Assembly (NCBI GenBank): GCA_900155495.1 | Contig: FTLJ01000012.1 | Coordinates: 1-64,000 of the forward strand | Source: Porogramme epimiltina | Taxonomy: Eukaryota; Basidiomycota; Agaricomycetes; Polyporales; Polyporaceae | DNA length: 64,000 nt | Reading direction: 5' to 3' | In this document: piece after piece, positions 1 to 13,600 of the stretch | Position numbering within the stretch: position 1 is the first letter of the stretch | Layout of the letters: each line of letters begins with the position of its first letter | Program-made: the position numbers and the translations under genes | Notes under the pieces: model-generated | What the model was told of the DNA's origin: nothing | What the model saw: the letters and a program-made list of their open reading frames with translations, nothing else | The model's database searches: none

Positions 1-81
1 ACACGAGAGCGACAGGGGGGAGAGGAGGACGCGGGTGCGGCGTCGGGAAGGAGCGGGCGGACGGGCGGGGGGGCGGGGCGG

Positions 82-716
82 TCAGGGCCGGGGGGAGGTG
101 ACGGGGGCGCCGGGGAGGCGCGGGGCGAGCTCCTTGGCCTGCGTCGCCTGGCGCCGGCGGCGGTGCTCGGCGAGGCGGAGGGCGAAGATGTCGCGGTGGA
201 GGGTGTACCGCTGGTGTGTCGGCGTCGCGGGCGCGGGTGAGGGCGACGCGGCGGGCGGGGACGCGGACGGGGCGGGGGACTTCCCGCCTGCAGCCTTGTC
301 CTTGCCCTTGTCGTCGCCGTCCTTACTATCGTCCTTCGCTTTCTCCTTCTCCTTCTCCTGCTCCTTCGCCCTGTCCGCCTTCTTCTTCTGGCGGTCCTCC
401 CACTCGGCCTTGACCTTGGCGATCTCGTCGGGGCTCAGGCCGAGTTTGCGCGCGCCGCCCGCCCCGACGCCATCCGCCGCGACACCGAGCTGGCTCGCGA
501 AGCCGGGGTCTGCGAGGTGTGTGTCGCAGGTGTAGAGAAAGTCGACGGTGTTGATCGTCGCGAGCACGGTCGTCGTCGGCTTGTAGCAGACGTAGCACTG
601 CTTCGCGGTGCCCGCGGTCTGGAGCGCGGTCAGCACGGCGTGGGGGCGCGCGCAGAAAGACCGGGACTGACGCGTTTGTAGTAGACGTTCGTGAACGCGG
701 CAGCGGGGGAGGCCAT
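82..716 (-). CDS. VFA1: Vps4-associated protein 1 (Vfa1) homologue
   Basis: Predicted 193-residue protein from two exons (716-672 and 618-82). The 53-base intron 619-671 has a GTCAGT donor, CTGAC branch point and CAG acceptor. The start at 716 gives MASPAAAFTNVYYKR, which joins in phase 0 to TAGTAKQCYVCYKPTTTV. The N-terminal half carries paired CxxC/CxxH-like zinc-ligand residues (CYVC, then CDTHLADPGF), the hallmark of Vfa1, a regulator of the endosomal AAA ATPase Vps4 in the ESCRT/multivesicular body pathway (family knowledge). The middle is a charged Lys/Glu helix, and the tail is Pro/Ala-rich then basic. The gene is divergent from the formaldehyde dehydrogenase gene, with 326 bases between the starts. 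The upstream frame stays open past this start, but no splice or homology supports using it. Confidence 0.88.
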
Positions 717-2943
<2,227 letters not shown>

Positions 2944-3280
2944 GCCTCGCGTGCGGCCGAGGGAGGATCGTGTGCTGGGAGTCGGTGATCTTGTGTAGCT
3001 CGTATGGCTCGAGAAGAACACGCAATGTATTTTTACGTCTGCCTTCGTGGTTAACGCGAGGGTTCAACTCTGATGTTGCCTCTCCTCGGTGCACGACTGT
3101 TTGTGTTCGGCGCAGCGGCGACGATGTGTGTGAGAATCATTATGCAGACATTGGTGGTCGTTACATCTACGCGGGTACACTTGTGGCTTTGCTACAATTC
3201 CGGCTTCGTACAGCACCCAGCTGGCAGTTCCATACCGATACAGCGTTGACTTTATCCAAACTTCTCATGTCCTGCCCCCC
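2944..3280. other. Convergent 3' gap
   Basis: This 337-base AT-richer stretch lies between the stop codons of SFA1 (+) and HBS1 (-). It should hold both 3' UTRs and polyadenylation sites. I see no gene. Confidence 0.5.
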
Positions 3281-6200
3281 TCACGTCAGGATCTCCAGCA
3301 CGACCCCTGCGGGATGGAGACCGGCGATCAGCCACCCGTCGCAAGAGGAGGACGATAGACGTACCTGCAGCGATCGTCTCGCCCGCGCGGCGGATGAGGA
3401 TGCGGCCCATCTCCTTGTTCACCGCGAACGGCTCGAGCGGGACGGGCAGCACGCGCGACGCGGGCCCCGAGTACGCCGACGCGGCGCGCAGGCTGATCTC
3501 GACCTCCGCGGACATGTTCTTCGTGAGCACCCTGCGTGGGGCGGGATTGTGTGGTCAGCGTTCCGGGTGCGAGAGGGAGGAACGGTGGAGGGGAGGGGAG
3601 GGGAGGGAGTTGAGACGCGCACCGAGGTTTCTGCTTGACGACGTTGCCGTTTGCGCGGTCTAGGACCGCGAGCAGGCGCGAGATCGTCGCGGGGACGTCG
3701 CGCGAGTGGTGGAAGAGCTCGATCTGCGTGCGCGCGCGAGTGTGAGAGCTCCGGTGCCGTCGCGTCCAGCACTGGAGGGGAGGAGGGGACTCACCGACGT
3801 GCCCGCAGTGATCGGGATCTGGACGTCGAACACAATAACGCGCGCGACGAACGACGCGGCGAGGGGCACGACGCTCGCGGGGCGGCAGAGCACGCTGCCG
3901 ACGCCGAGCGCGACGGGGTCGACGCCCGTGAGGGTCAAATTGACGTTGGCGCCCGCGCCCGCCCACGCGCGCGGGTCGCCGTCGCTGTCGACGGCCTTGA
4001 CCGTCGCGTGCGCGTGCTCGTCGCCGGGCACGATGCGCAGGCGCTCGCCTGCGACGACGAGCCCGCCGCAGACGCGCCCCGCGACGGCGATGCCGGACGT
4101 CGCGCCCTTGAAGACGTTCGAGATCGGGAAGCGGAGTGGTGCGGAGAGGTCGCGGCTGGGGGGCTCGAGGGCGTCTGGGTGGGATTTTTGTTTGTGCAGG
4201 TAACGCTGGAGGACGTGTGCGGGGGTTCTACGCACCTAGCAGGTCGACGAGCGTTGGGCCTTTGTACCACTTGAATAGGGGCGAGTTCGTGGGCTCGGCG
4301 CGCGCGAGGTTCACACCCTCCATGGCCGCGACCGGGACAAATGAGGTCTTTTTCGGATGGAAACCGGATTGCACAAGGAACGGCTTTAGTAGGGCGCAGA
4401 TTTCCTCGTACCGAGCCTTTGACCATTCGACCTAGAGCGTGTGTGCATTAGCTACCCCGAGGAACGTCACACGGAGAGGGAAATACTCACCTGGTCCAGT
4501 TTGTTGACAGCCACGACGACCTGGCTCACGCCGAGACTGCGCACGAGCAGTAGATGCTCTCTTGTCTGCCCGCCTCTCTCAAAGCCGGCCTCGAATTCGC
4601 CTACAGCGGCATCGACAACGAGCAGCGCCGAGTCCGCCTGCGATGCGCCCGAAATCATGTTCGGGATGAAGTCCCTGTGTCCTGGCGCGTCGAGGATAGT
4701 GATCACTCGGTGCGGCGTGTTCAATGTCTGCAAAGCGATATCCATCGTAATCCCCCTTGAAATCGCCATTTAGAACCCTCCAAGGAAGGTGGAGGGACGA
4801 TACGCACCGCTCACGCTCCTCCTGTGTCCCGTCGAGCTCCCACGCCCAACTGAAGCTGCTCTTGCCCATCTTTGCACTCCCCCTCTCGTTCGCAACCCGC
4901 CGCTTCTCATCAATCCGACCGAGCTCATACAACAGCCGCCCCATCATTGTCGACTTGCCCGCGTCGACGTGACCTGGCCCCGCATCTCAGGAGCGTGTAC
5001 GAGGACTCCAAGGGCAACACAACGTACCGACGACGACGATACTCAGCGACCGCTTCTCCCCCTTCTCTTGCGCGGTGAGCGCCGCCTTCGCCTCCTCGAT
5101 CAGTTTCTCTATCGCCGCAGGCGGTTTCGGGGGCTCCTCGGGCACGAACTCGAGCACGTCGTCTGGGTCATTGAGGTTCAGGCCCGCGATATCAAGTTGA
5201 CTCTGTTCCATTCCGGCTTGCGGTCGCGGTGCGCTCTTCACTGGGGCGGGCCCCTTCTTATGCTGACCATGCTGCTGCGTGTGAGCTTGCTGCTTCGCGG
5301 CTTTCTCGCGCTCTTTCGCGGCTACAAAGATTTATTGGAGACGTACAGTGTTAGTACATGGGAGTGGACGGCTCGGGAAAATCGGAATAAAAAGGTGAAT
5401 GGTGGTGTCAAGAAGTAGTCCCCAATAGGAAAGAAGAAAGAAGAAAAGAAGAAATACACCCCGAAGAAACCGAAAGGGAAGAGAGGAATCCTTGTCCATC
5501 AGCGCGTGGAGACCGAGACAGCAGACGTGCTGGTGGTAGAGCGCTGGGCGAGCGACGTTCCGCGGCGCGCGTTGAACACGACATCATCCGGGCTCGGCAC
5601 GTCGAACGCAAACCCGCGGAGTGGCGGGAGGGGGCTTGGAGGCAGAAGGGGCACCGACACCACGCTCTCACGCTCGGAACGCTTCGAGCTCGCCGACTTC
5701 CCGCTAACGGATGGCTCCTTGGTCCGCCTGCGCTCGCGCTCGGCCTTGTGGTGTTGGCAAAGGAAGACCCCATCCGAGCCGTTCACGGATGCCGCGTCTA
5801 GCTCGTCGTTGACGAGGATGGTGGCGAAGGCAGAAGGGACCGCGCGGGAGCGTATCGTATCGGGCGAGAACATGGGCACCTCAAGCATGGGTGCGTCCTG
5901 CTCCGGTTCAGGCTCAGGCTCGGTGGACAGCTTTGTGCGCGCGGTCTTGCTCTTCAAAGCGAGCTTCGACTGCTTGGAGTCAGACGACTTGCGGGAACCG
6001 GAAGTGACGCCGGTGGGCATAGGGGGCAAGGGCTGAACGGGATGGGGTCCCTTGAGTTGGTTCTTGGACAGCAAGCCGGTAAGCGACTGGTAGGAGGTAG
6101 TGATAGCCGTCGTCGCAGTGGGACCATTGGCGGTAGGTGTCAGGTACTCGGTATGTGTTCTGGGCAGAATCAGCCCCGGCTGAGTGGAGGCTTGCGCCTT

Positions 6201-8276
6201 CGCCTTGCTCTGTTCCTGCGACTTTGCCTGGGCGAGCTTGGCCAACTTCGACAGCTGGCGTGGCTGTGGAGAGGTCGACGGCTGAGTACGTGGAGGGCTG
6301 GCGGGAGGAGAGTGAGGAACCTGAGGCGGCGATTGAGTGACCGCAGAAGGCATTTGGTAGACGGAGGGAGGAGATTGGGCGACGAAAGGGGGCGAACGTG
6401 CACCGGAGGACGGCGTCGACGGAACTGCGGCATACGTCCTCGGTATGATGGGAATAGGCGACGCCGAGGTGGGCGTATTAGCGCTAGATTGAGAACGCGA
6501 CAAGGGAGGTGACTTGGGCGGTGGAGTAGGCGGGACCGTGGAATTCGCTGCAGGGGTTTCGGCTTCTTGTGCGCGATCTAAAGCTTCCAATGCTAGCGCG
6601 TTCTCGAGTGCCATCTCGACGTTCCTATTGAGCGAAGACGATGTAGTACTTTGTCCCGAGATTGTCGAGGACGGCGGCCTGGGAGGCAGCAGCGAGACGA
6701 CCGATGTCGGCGCGGGGCGTAAGGCAGGGTATGTGATCTGGCTGGCCTTCTCCGTCCTTGTCGCCGACGACCGCGAACTGACGCTACTGACGCTCGACTT
6801 CGCGCTAGACCTCGAACTAGCTAGTTGCGACAACTTTGACTTCTTCTCGCTCTTTTCGCTGACCACGCTGCCGGGGGGCTTCACAGTCGACAAGCTTTTC
6901 ACGCTCGGCGCTGCCTTCACGGTCGACGCGCTTTTCGCGCTCGGAGCTTCCTTCTCGGTCTTCTCGCTTCTCGAGTCGTCTGCAGCAGCCCTCATCGACT
7001 TCTTCGTCAGCAGCGACACCTGGGACGGCCCCTGCTGCTGGGGTAGGCTGGACTTGGACACGTAGTCGGGGATGTCTGGCATGCCGTCCATTGCCTGGAA
7101 ATCGATAATGGTCGGAGGCCTAGAGCTGTCTTCGGACGACGGAGACGAGTAATTGAACTGTGGGGGACCTGGTGGAGAACGCAACCCTTCCAATGATAAA
7201 CGCTCCAAGGCAGACTGTGTTGGGGAGGGGGGAATTTCATTGGGATCTTGGATGAATGGCTGCCGTTCTGTGCGCAATACATCCCCTTAGAGGAGGCTCC
7301 ACGATGAAGAAGTGCGACGTACCGATGACCTGTCCATAGTCCGTCGATATAGAGGACATTAGCGTCCCGCGAGAACCAGCCGCCTGAGGATAATGGAGAG
7401 GGGCCAAGGCAATCGATGGAGGTCTCCAATCTCTGCTATCCTCTGTATGCTCCGTCATCTCTGTGATGGTGTAGAGACTGCCAGGACGAGTTGATTCTCG
7501 TGTTGTCTCTTGTTCCGAAGACGAAACGTATTCGCTCGATGTGAGCCGCACAAATGGAACGTTGTGCCGCCCTGAAGCGTTGTCTGAGGGAGGCGACCAG
7601 TCCGCATAGTCATCCGGTGGAGGGAGGGGGAGAGGCTTTCCGTCGTCGTCGACTACAGGACCAAGAGGAGGGAGTGTTAGCGCACTGCCAAATGGGGCGG
7701 GCCAGATGAAACAGGACGTGCACCTTCTCGCTGCCACATTGACTCGAGTAGGAAGGGTACGAGTCCCCGACACCACAGAGATCAAGGGAAAGAGGTGGAA
7801 GGGGGGAAAGGGGGATACAAGTTTGAGTTCAACGAAGCTCACCTTTCCTTTCTTGGGCTGCCAACCTACGCTCCCGCTCCTCTGTGGGAAATGTGGGTCC
7901 GGGGTCGGGAGCTGAAAGACTCCGTGGACTGACCTAGCAAATACGCGACGCTCTTCTCAATGTCGAAGTAGTAGTGATAAAGGGTGTCCTTGACTTCCTT
8001 GTCGGAAATTAGGGAGTGCTTCTCGTCTCCTAGCATCTCCCGGATGTGTTCGAAACCGGTCATGAGATTCTCTGTAGGTTTTGTGAGGCTTCTGTACACT
8101 AGACAGCTGGAAGCGACGCACGATAGTCATGGGGACTAAGATCCTCATAATCCCCGTCGGAAATAGCATCGTCCTCTAGTTCCTCTAGGTAGACAGTCTT
8201 AAGATGTGCTGCAGGGACACCCTGGAGAGCGCTCACCGTTGATGTCAATATTCCGTACATATCTGTGGCGAGACAT
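3281..8276 (-). CDS. HBS1: Hbs1-like ribosome-rescue GTPase, with predicted SKI7-like alternative product
   Basis: The start at 8276 gives [13 protein letters not shown]. It is spliced to an acidic patch ([21 protein letters not shown]) and the HBS1_N helical domain ([13 protein letters not shown]...[13 protein letters not shown]). A long Ser/Pro-rich linker follows, mostly one exon 7267-5499. Downstream exons (from 5331) encode the EF-1alpha-type GTPase: P-loop GHVDAGKS, switch [21 protein letters not shown], then two beta-barrel domains. The last exon ends AGVVLEILT, stop at 3281-3283. Hbs1 pairs with Dom34/Pelota to split stalled ribosomes (family knowledge). The 1.77 kb linker exon ends with an in-frame TGA at 5501-5499, and no good donor of the right phase lies near its end. 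It is therefore either trimmed at an internal donor (5671, C|GTGAGA, phase 1) or skipped. See findings. The exact exon set of the GTPase form is uncertain. Confidence 0.88.
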
Positions 8277-8505
8277 GGTGTATAAAGCACAAGAAGATAG
8301 TGTACAGAACCAAGAGAGAGCCAAGGAGAAGGCTACACGGAGGATCCAGATGAACCGAACCGCGCGCTATGGGCGTTTCAGAGTAATCTACGCGTTGTGA
8401 CACCTTGTGACGTAACGTGAACTGTGACAATACGGTCGCGGCTGTCGCGTCCAATCATCCCTTTCCAGTTCTCGTCCCAACTCCGTCCTCGTTCTATCAC
8501 TCTCA
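8277..8505. promoter_or_regulatory. Shared divergent promoter HBS1 / mitochondrial SSB
   Basis: Two head-to-head start codons lie 229 bases apart. The interval has no ORF of interest and ends in a pyrimidine-rich tract before the SSB start. Confidence 0.4.
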
Positions 8506-9180
8506 ATGTTCTCCCTTTCGTCTGCCCGCGCCGCCCTCCGCGCCCCCTCGCGGGTAAGCAACACAAATGCGCGTGTATGCGCTGCACCCCCTGATGACAT
8601 TCTCGCCCAGGCATTTTCGTCCACTTCGCGGACCTCTGACATGGCCAAACTCGTTCTCATTGGCCGCCTTGGTAAGGACCCTGAGGTCCGATACACGAAG
8701 AATGAGAAAGAATATGTTTTGTGTGTACCCTCTCGCTAATGCTCCTCAAGCTCTGTGCTGACTCCGACGGCTAGGTACCACGTCGCGACGACTAACAGCG
8801 TACCGCCCTCCGTCGAAGGTAATTTGCGTCCTTGCTTCTAGTCGGACTTCTGCTGATAGACTTTCAGGCGCGACCCCAACTACAACGTGGCACACCGTGT
8901 TCTCCTTCAACCCGGGGGCGAACAACTACTTGCGTGCCCTCAAGCGCGGCTCGCTCGTTTATGCCGAGACTCACTTTGAGCTCCGCCAACCCGACGTAAA
9001 CGCATCCCCTGACACTAACGAGGGGCAGCGCCAGATCTTCCTCAGGCATGGTGCGTGTGACGTGATCTCATTCATCTCCTGCGGGCGACTCAAACTACAT
9101 CCAATACGGCAGAGTCCATCAAGCTGCTACGCGGCCCTAAACACGTCGAGGAACACGTTTCTGAGGAGGAGTCCCAGTAG
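8506..9180 (+). CDS. RIM1: Mitochondrial single-stranded DNA-binding protein
   Basis: Five exons (8506-8553, 8611-8720, 8775-8818, 8868-9050, 9113-9180) give a 150-residue protein. The N terminus (MFSLSSARAALRAPSR) is Arg/Ser/Ala-rich without acids, a mitochondrial presequence. The OB fold follows: LVLIGRLGKDPEVRYT, YHVATTN, TTTWHTVFSF, LRALKRGSLVYAET, QIFLRH. This is the order of strands in bacterial-type SSB and yeast Rim1, which coat single-stranded mtDNA during replication. The C-terminal tail is short and acidic (HVEEHVSEEESQ), as in other mitochondrial SSBs. The gene is head-to-head with HBS1. Confidence 0.92.
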
Positions 9181-9250
9181 AGAGTGGCAATTATACCTTT
9201 TACGCCGCGTCCCCTACATATTGCTTATACGTGTACGTTACCCCCCTCTA

Positions 9251-10419
9251 CTAATCCCTATACTCGGAATCCGCGTCATGCGTGTGGTAGTCGTCCAAGT
9301 CGTGGTCGTGGTCGTGTAGACCGAGGCTGCCGAGCCCGCGGGACGCGGGATCACGGATCCACGATTGCTCCTGCGCGAGTTGAGAGGAACCTAGTGAGCC
9401 CCCCCGTTGCGCGCGAGAAGTGGACCGTCTCCGGCGTACCGTGCTTGGAGGGCGCGGCGCGTGCGCGTGCGAGTGGCCCGTGTGCTGGTGGGACATCGAC
9501 ATGATGGTCGGAATGCTGGTGCCCATGCTCGTGGTGCCCATGCTCGTACCCATGCTAGTGCCCATGCTCGTCGCCATCGTCGACGGCGGCGGCGGCACGC
9601 CTATTTCCCGCCCAATCTTCTTGAGGTAGTCTCGCACAGCTGTTACCACGAGCTGTATCCTCCGCGTTAGACGACGGGCATGGACGGAATGGGAGGGGAG
9701 CGTGCACACGCACATGGTGGTCGTCTTGACTAGACCCAGAATAGCAAGCCACGATCGCGATCGGACAACATGGCGCGTTCTGCCCTTTGCCTTCAGCCAC
9801 TGTATGCAACGCCCTTGCCCTTTCTCCCTTACCTCAAGCCATATTGGAAACGCTACGATACACCGTGTTAGCGCACACGCCAAGTGCCGCGCGACGCGTA
9901 AGAGAAGATGGATACTCGCCTCCGCCGCTGATTTTGTAGTCGGTCTGGATGCCCAGCTGTCTTTGCGTCTTGCCCATCGCGTTCATTCCCTTCTCTACGT
10001 ACCAACTCGAGTGCCCCGTCCGGCGCACTACAGAAATCATGCTCTGACGTGCACAAACGTGTCGGTCCCTCCCTGCGCGTACGACTCGACCACCAAAGAC
10101 GTAAGGAGAACGAGACACGCACCTCGAGCGTCGCCCAACTGTCCAAGCTCACGTCCCCCGCCCCGTCAATACCCCCGAGGTTTCCGACAGTGCACGAGAA
10201 GAGGGTATGTCCTGCAATAGTCTGGATGGAGAGGACCATTCCGCGGACCTTGACGTGCCTTGAGGACGCACGGAACCGTTTGCGGAGGGAGAGGCCGAGC
10301 ATGACGGCGGCATCGGAGTCGAAGGAGGGGAAGCGGTAGATGGCCTCCTCGTTGAGGGCCTGGGTGGCAAGCTCGGCCTCGCTGGGGGGCATTGGGCCAG
10401 TGTTGAATCCGTTGAACAT
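9251..10419 (-). CDS. HbpS/UPF0303-like (heme-degrading family) protein with Met/His-rich tail
   Basis: Five exons (10419-10123, 10043-9920, 9852-9833, 9779-9714, 9652-9251) give 302 residues. Residues 1 to about 190 match the HbpS/GlcG-like family also called UPF0303: SEAELATQALNEEAI, a central VRRTGHSSWYVEKG, AFPIWLE, and GSSQDDHHLVVTAVRDYL. Some family members bind or degrade heme, but the fungal role is not settled. Intron 2 (9919-9853) has a GC donor (GCGAGT). Frame and family alignment across KISGG-AFPIWLE require it. Exon 3 is only 20 bases. After REIG the frame continues for about 110 residues, far beyond the usual end. This tail has MGTS repeats, an HQHTGHSHAH stretch and a final HDHDHDLDDYHTHDAD. 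Whether the whole tail is translated is an inference from an intact frame. Confidence 0.8.
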
Positions 10420-11127
10420 GGTGGGGGAGGTCGCGGCAGAAAAGTGGGTTGGGTGTGAAGGGATGGAAATGAAATGGCAAGGTTCGGGGGGCGGCTAGGT
10501 CAGGGGCGAATGTTCGTTTGGGAACAAGCTATTTGGAGACACTGTAGAGGAGGAGAGGTTTCGTCGAGGGGCACTATGAGAGACGGACATCCGACATTCA
10601 GAACTTGTGCCTTGAGGAGCCGGGCACGAGGAAGAGTGCCGTGCGTCAGGCGAGCGGGGAACATGAGGCTCTTTCCCCCAAGTTGATTGTTACAAGTGGG
10701 AGTATGAAGCCCTTTCACCCGCTCTATTGAGCGACTCTATTTGATCCGCAGGGCATAAATGCAACGACGATCCTGTGAAGGACGGGCCGTGGGTCGCGGA
10801 AGAAAGCCGTTTGAGGAGGCCAACTACGGTGTGAAGACTGGGCGCCTCCAGTGCGTCATTCGTCCCGTTGTTCTCGGCCCGGATGTTTCCCTGGGGCGAG
10901 ACGGCCACGTGCGCAGAGTTTGAGCTGTTTGAGTCTGAGAGCTGAACACGGTTGAGTCCTCTCTCTGGCCGTGTCTCCCCGTGTCCTTCCCCCTCCCGTC
11001 TCTTTTGTCGTCTTCCTGTTCTGTGTCTTTCTGATATCGTCCGCTCACGGCGCACGCCCGCTTCTGTCTGTACCACCACCTAGGAGTTCCTACCCACCTT
11101 CCCCGGCCGTGACGTCCTGCCGTCATC
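10420..11127. promoter_or_regulatory. Divergent intergenic region, HbpS-like / ALE1
   Basis: This 708-base gap separates two head-to-head starts. A long CT-rich stretch at about 10975-11060 precedes the ALE1 start and probably marks its transcription start zone. No gene seen. Confidence 0.35.
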
Positions 11128-13203
11128 ATGGACGCGCTCTTTGAGCCAATCGCAGATGCCACAGGCGGCTCAATTGACCAGATCAAGGTGCGCACGTACA
11201 GCTTTTGCTAGTCCGGACGTGCCTCACATATATCATTCAGTTGATTGCCTGCATACTCTTCTCATACCCTCTCGGAAGCCTTTATATCCGCATACCAACC
11301 TCCCACCCCGAGCTCAAGCATTTGTTCAGCATAGTCGTCTCATTATTCTACCTCGTTCCAGTACTATGGCTATGGGGAGGCGCAATACAACTGCTAGCGA
11401 GCATCATTGGGACATATTATATCGCGAAGAGGAATGAGACAAAGATGATGCCTTGGCTGGTCTTCATGTGAGTCGCCCGTATACGGATTGCGTGCATTTT
11501 GACCAAACGCCGGCGTGCAGTTTTACCATGGCGCATTTGACGATCAAGTGAGTGTCCACGGAATTGCGCTCCACCATTCGCTTACAGCGCATTCAGTCAT
11601 GTCATCCGAGCCTTCGACGAGTCCAGCTATGAGACCATCGAAATCTCGGGACCACAGATGGTCCTCACTATGAAGTTAACGACGTTCGCGTGGAATGTGT
11701 GGGACGGGAGAAGGCCTACCGAGGTTTGTGCTGATAGATCATGTCCAATTCATACCGACCACTGACGCAAGGGAGTAGGACTTGGACAAGTGGCAGACTG
11801 CTCAGCGTGTTGCAGAATACCCTTCTCTGTTGGAATTCCTGGGCTATGCGTGCGTAATTTCGCTCTTTGTGCCATGCACCAATCTCCTAATTTCTCGAGA
11901 AGCTTCTACTTCCCAGGGTTCCTAGTCGGTCCATACCTCACCTACAACGAGTATCAGGCACTTGTTACTGGATCTCTGTATAAGGACGCTGAAAAGCAAG
12001 AATTGCACGTTGTAAACCAGACGAATCATTTGTCTCAACGCCTTGTCCCTCACGGCCGCAAACGAGTCGCTTACAGGAAGATGTTTACCGGGCTCATTTT
12101 CCTCGTGCTTTTCATCCTATTCTACCCCGAGTTCAACTTCCAGCTTACCGTCACGGACGAATTTGAGGCCCGCCGTCTGATCTCTCGGTGAGTCTGTTCC
12201 TGGGAATATTACGACCTCGAGTTTCCAACGCTCTTCATATGAAGCATCATCTTCATTCAATTCTGCGGATTCTTTGAACGGACGAAGTATTATGCGATCT
12301 GGACGTTGACAGAGGTTGGTCTAGCCACATTGCGTAGTCGTGTACATTTACTCAGTCATACTCTAGGGTGCTTCTATCCAAACAGGTCTTGGATTCACTG
12401 GATACTCTGAGTCGGGCCGGACAAAATGGGAAGGCGCAGCGAATGTGGACGTCTGGAACATCGAGCTTGCGGAAAACTTGAAGGTTCTCCTCGACTCATG
12501 GAACATGAAGACCAATGTCTGGCTCCGTGAATGCGTCTACAAGCGCGTCACACCCAAAGGCAAGAAGCCCGGCTTCAGGAGCAGCCTCGCGACCTTCGCA
12601 ACGAGCGCGTTCTGGGTGCGCTAACTTCTGTTCCCATACACTCGCTACACGTTGCTCACACCTCTCCAGCACGGTATCGCACCCGGATACTACCTCACCT
12701 TCTTCTTCTTCGCCTTCGTCCAGACCTGCGGCCGCCTCGCGCGGACGTACATCCGCCCGGTCCTCCTGCCCGCGACCTACGTCCAAGTGCGCGGCGGCCC
12801 GCCCCCGCCGCAGACGCACGCGAAGCAGGCGTACGACTACCTCGGCACGCTCGTGACGGTCATGCTCACCAACTACGGCACGATCCCGTTCATGCTGCTC
12901 GCCATCGACGACTCGTTCGTCGCGTGGAACAGCCTGGTCTGGCACGGGCACTTCCTCATCGTCGCCGCGCTCGCGTTTTTCTACCTCGGCGGCGCGGTCG
13001 TCCTCACGCAGCTCCAGGCGGTGCGTGTGAAGCAGGCGGGGTACCAGAAGGAGCGCGACGAGATCAACGCGACCGTCAAGTCTGCGCCGAGCACGCCTGC
13101 TCGGATCAACACACTTCCGCCGCTGGACGACGCTGCGCAGGAATTGGAGAAAGAGCTGGAGAAGGAGCTGCGGAAGCTTGGGAATGGGCGGGCGAAGAAG
13201 TGA
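11128..13203 (+). CDS. ALE1: MBOAT lysophospholipid acyltransferase (Ale1/Lpt1 type)
   Basis: Nine exons (11128-11187, 11241-11467, 11521-11547, 11597-11723, 11779-11849, 11903-12187, 12245-12314, 12367-12615, 12670-13203) give 549 residues. Several hydrophobic spans are visible (IACILFSYPLG, SIVVSLFYLVPVLWLW, FTGLIFLVLFILFY, ALAFFYLGGAVVL). MBOAT landmarks are the Asn-bearing TNVWLRECVYKRV and the catalytic-His segment SAFWHGIAPGYYL. Ale1-type enzymes re-acylate lysophospholipids in the ER (Lands cycle). The C terminus is a charged coiled tail (ELEKELEKELRKL) ending in Lys residues that could serve as an ER-retrieval signal. Exon 3 is only 27 bases. Confidence 0.92.
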
Positions 13204-13600
13204 GGAAGGAGGAGGTACAGATGGAGAGGTGTTGGTGTTTACCCTGTAGACTGGTTTGGCTCTTAGGCTGCTACGGAACGCGTACATACTACTACGTACA
13301 TATGCTTGTTGTTTTCTCCGCTCTCATGACTTCCGAAATACCACAGCTTCTGACGGCAGCCGAGCTCAACGCCCGAAGTAATCCTGCTCCACTTCATAAG
13401 CGCCCGCAATTCCGCTTGCGCGCAATATTGAGCGCTTCACGTGCCACCTTGAACTTGCTTCCTTGCCACCACCCCGTACATCCGCGCCGTCCTGCTATTC
13501 CCCAGGTTCGCCTCCCCACCCGCAAGGCCTTACCCTTCTCGAAAGGCCGTCCACAAGCACAACCCGCAGCAGCCCAACCCGCTCCCCCTTTCCTCCACCC
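13204..13600. other. Gap between ALE1 and TAF9
   Basis: This holds the ALE1 3' UTR and the TAF9 promoter. The last 60 bases before the TAF9 start are CT/CA-rich. No gene seen. Confidence 0.4.

Noticed and set aside
619..671. Possible 2-base frameshift in VFA1 near a GCGCGCGC run
   Set aside because: A 53-base intron with a good donor, branch point and acceptor explains the frame change and restores the expected family sequence.
3328..3966. 212-codon minus-strand frame next to the HBS1 3' exons
   Set aside because: It overlaps true HBS1 exons in the wrong register. The translation-factor domains are in the other frame.
9540..9580. Repeated ATGC(T)CGT/CCCATGCT units considered as a CRISPR-like or minisatellite array
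   Set aside because: The units are short, inexact and in frame. They are simply the coding repeats (MGTS) of the HbpS-like protein.
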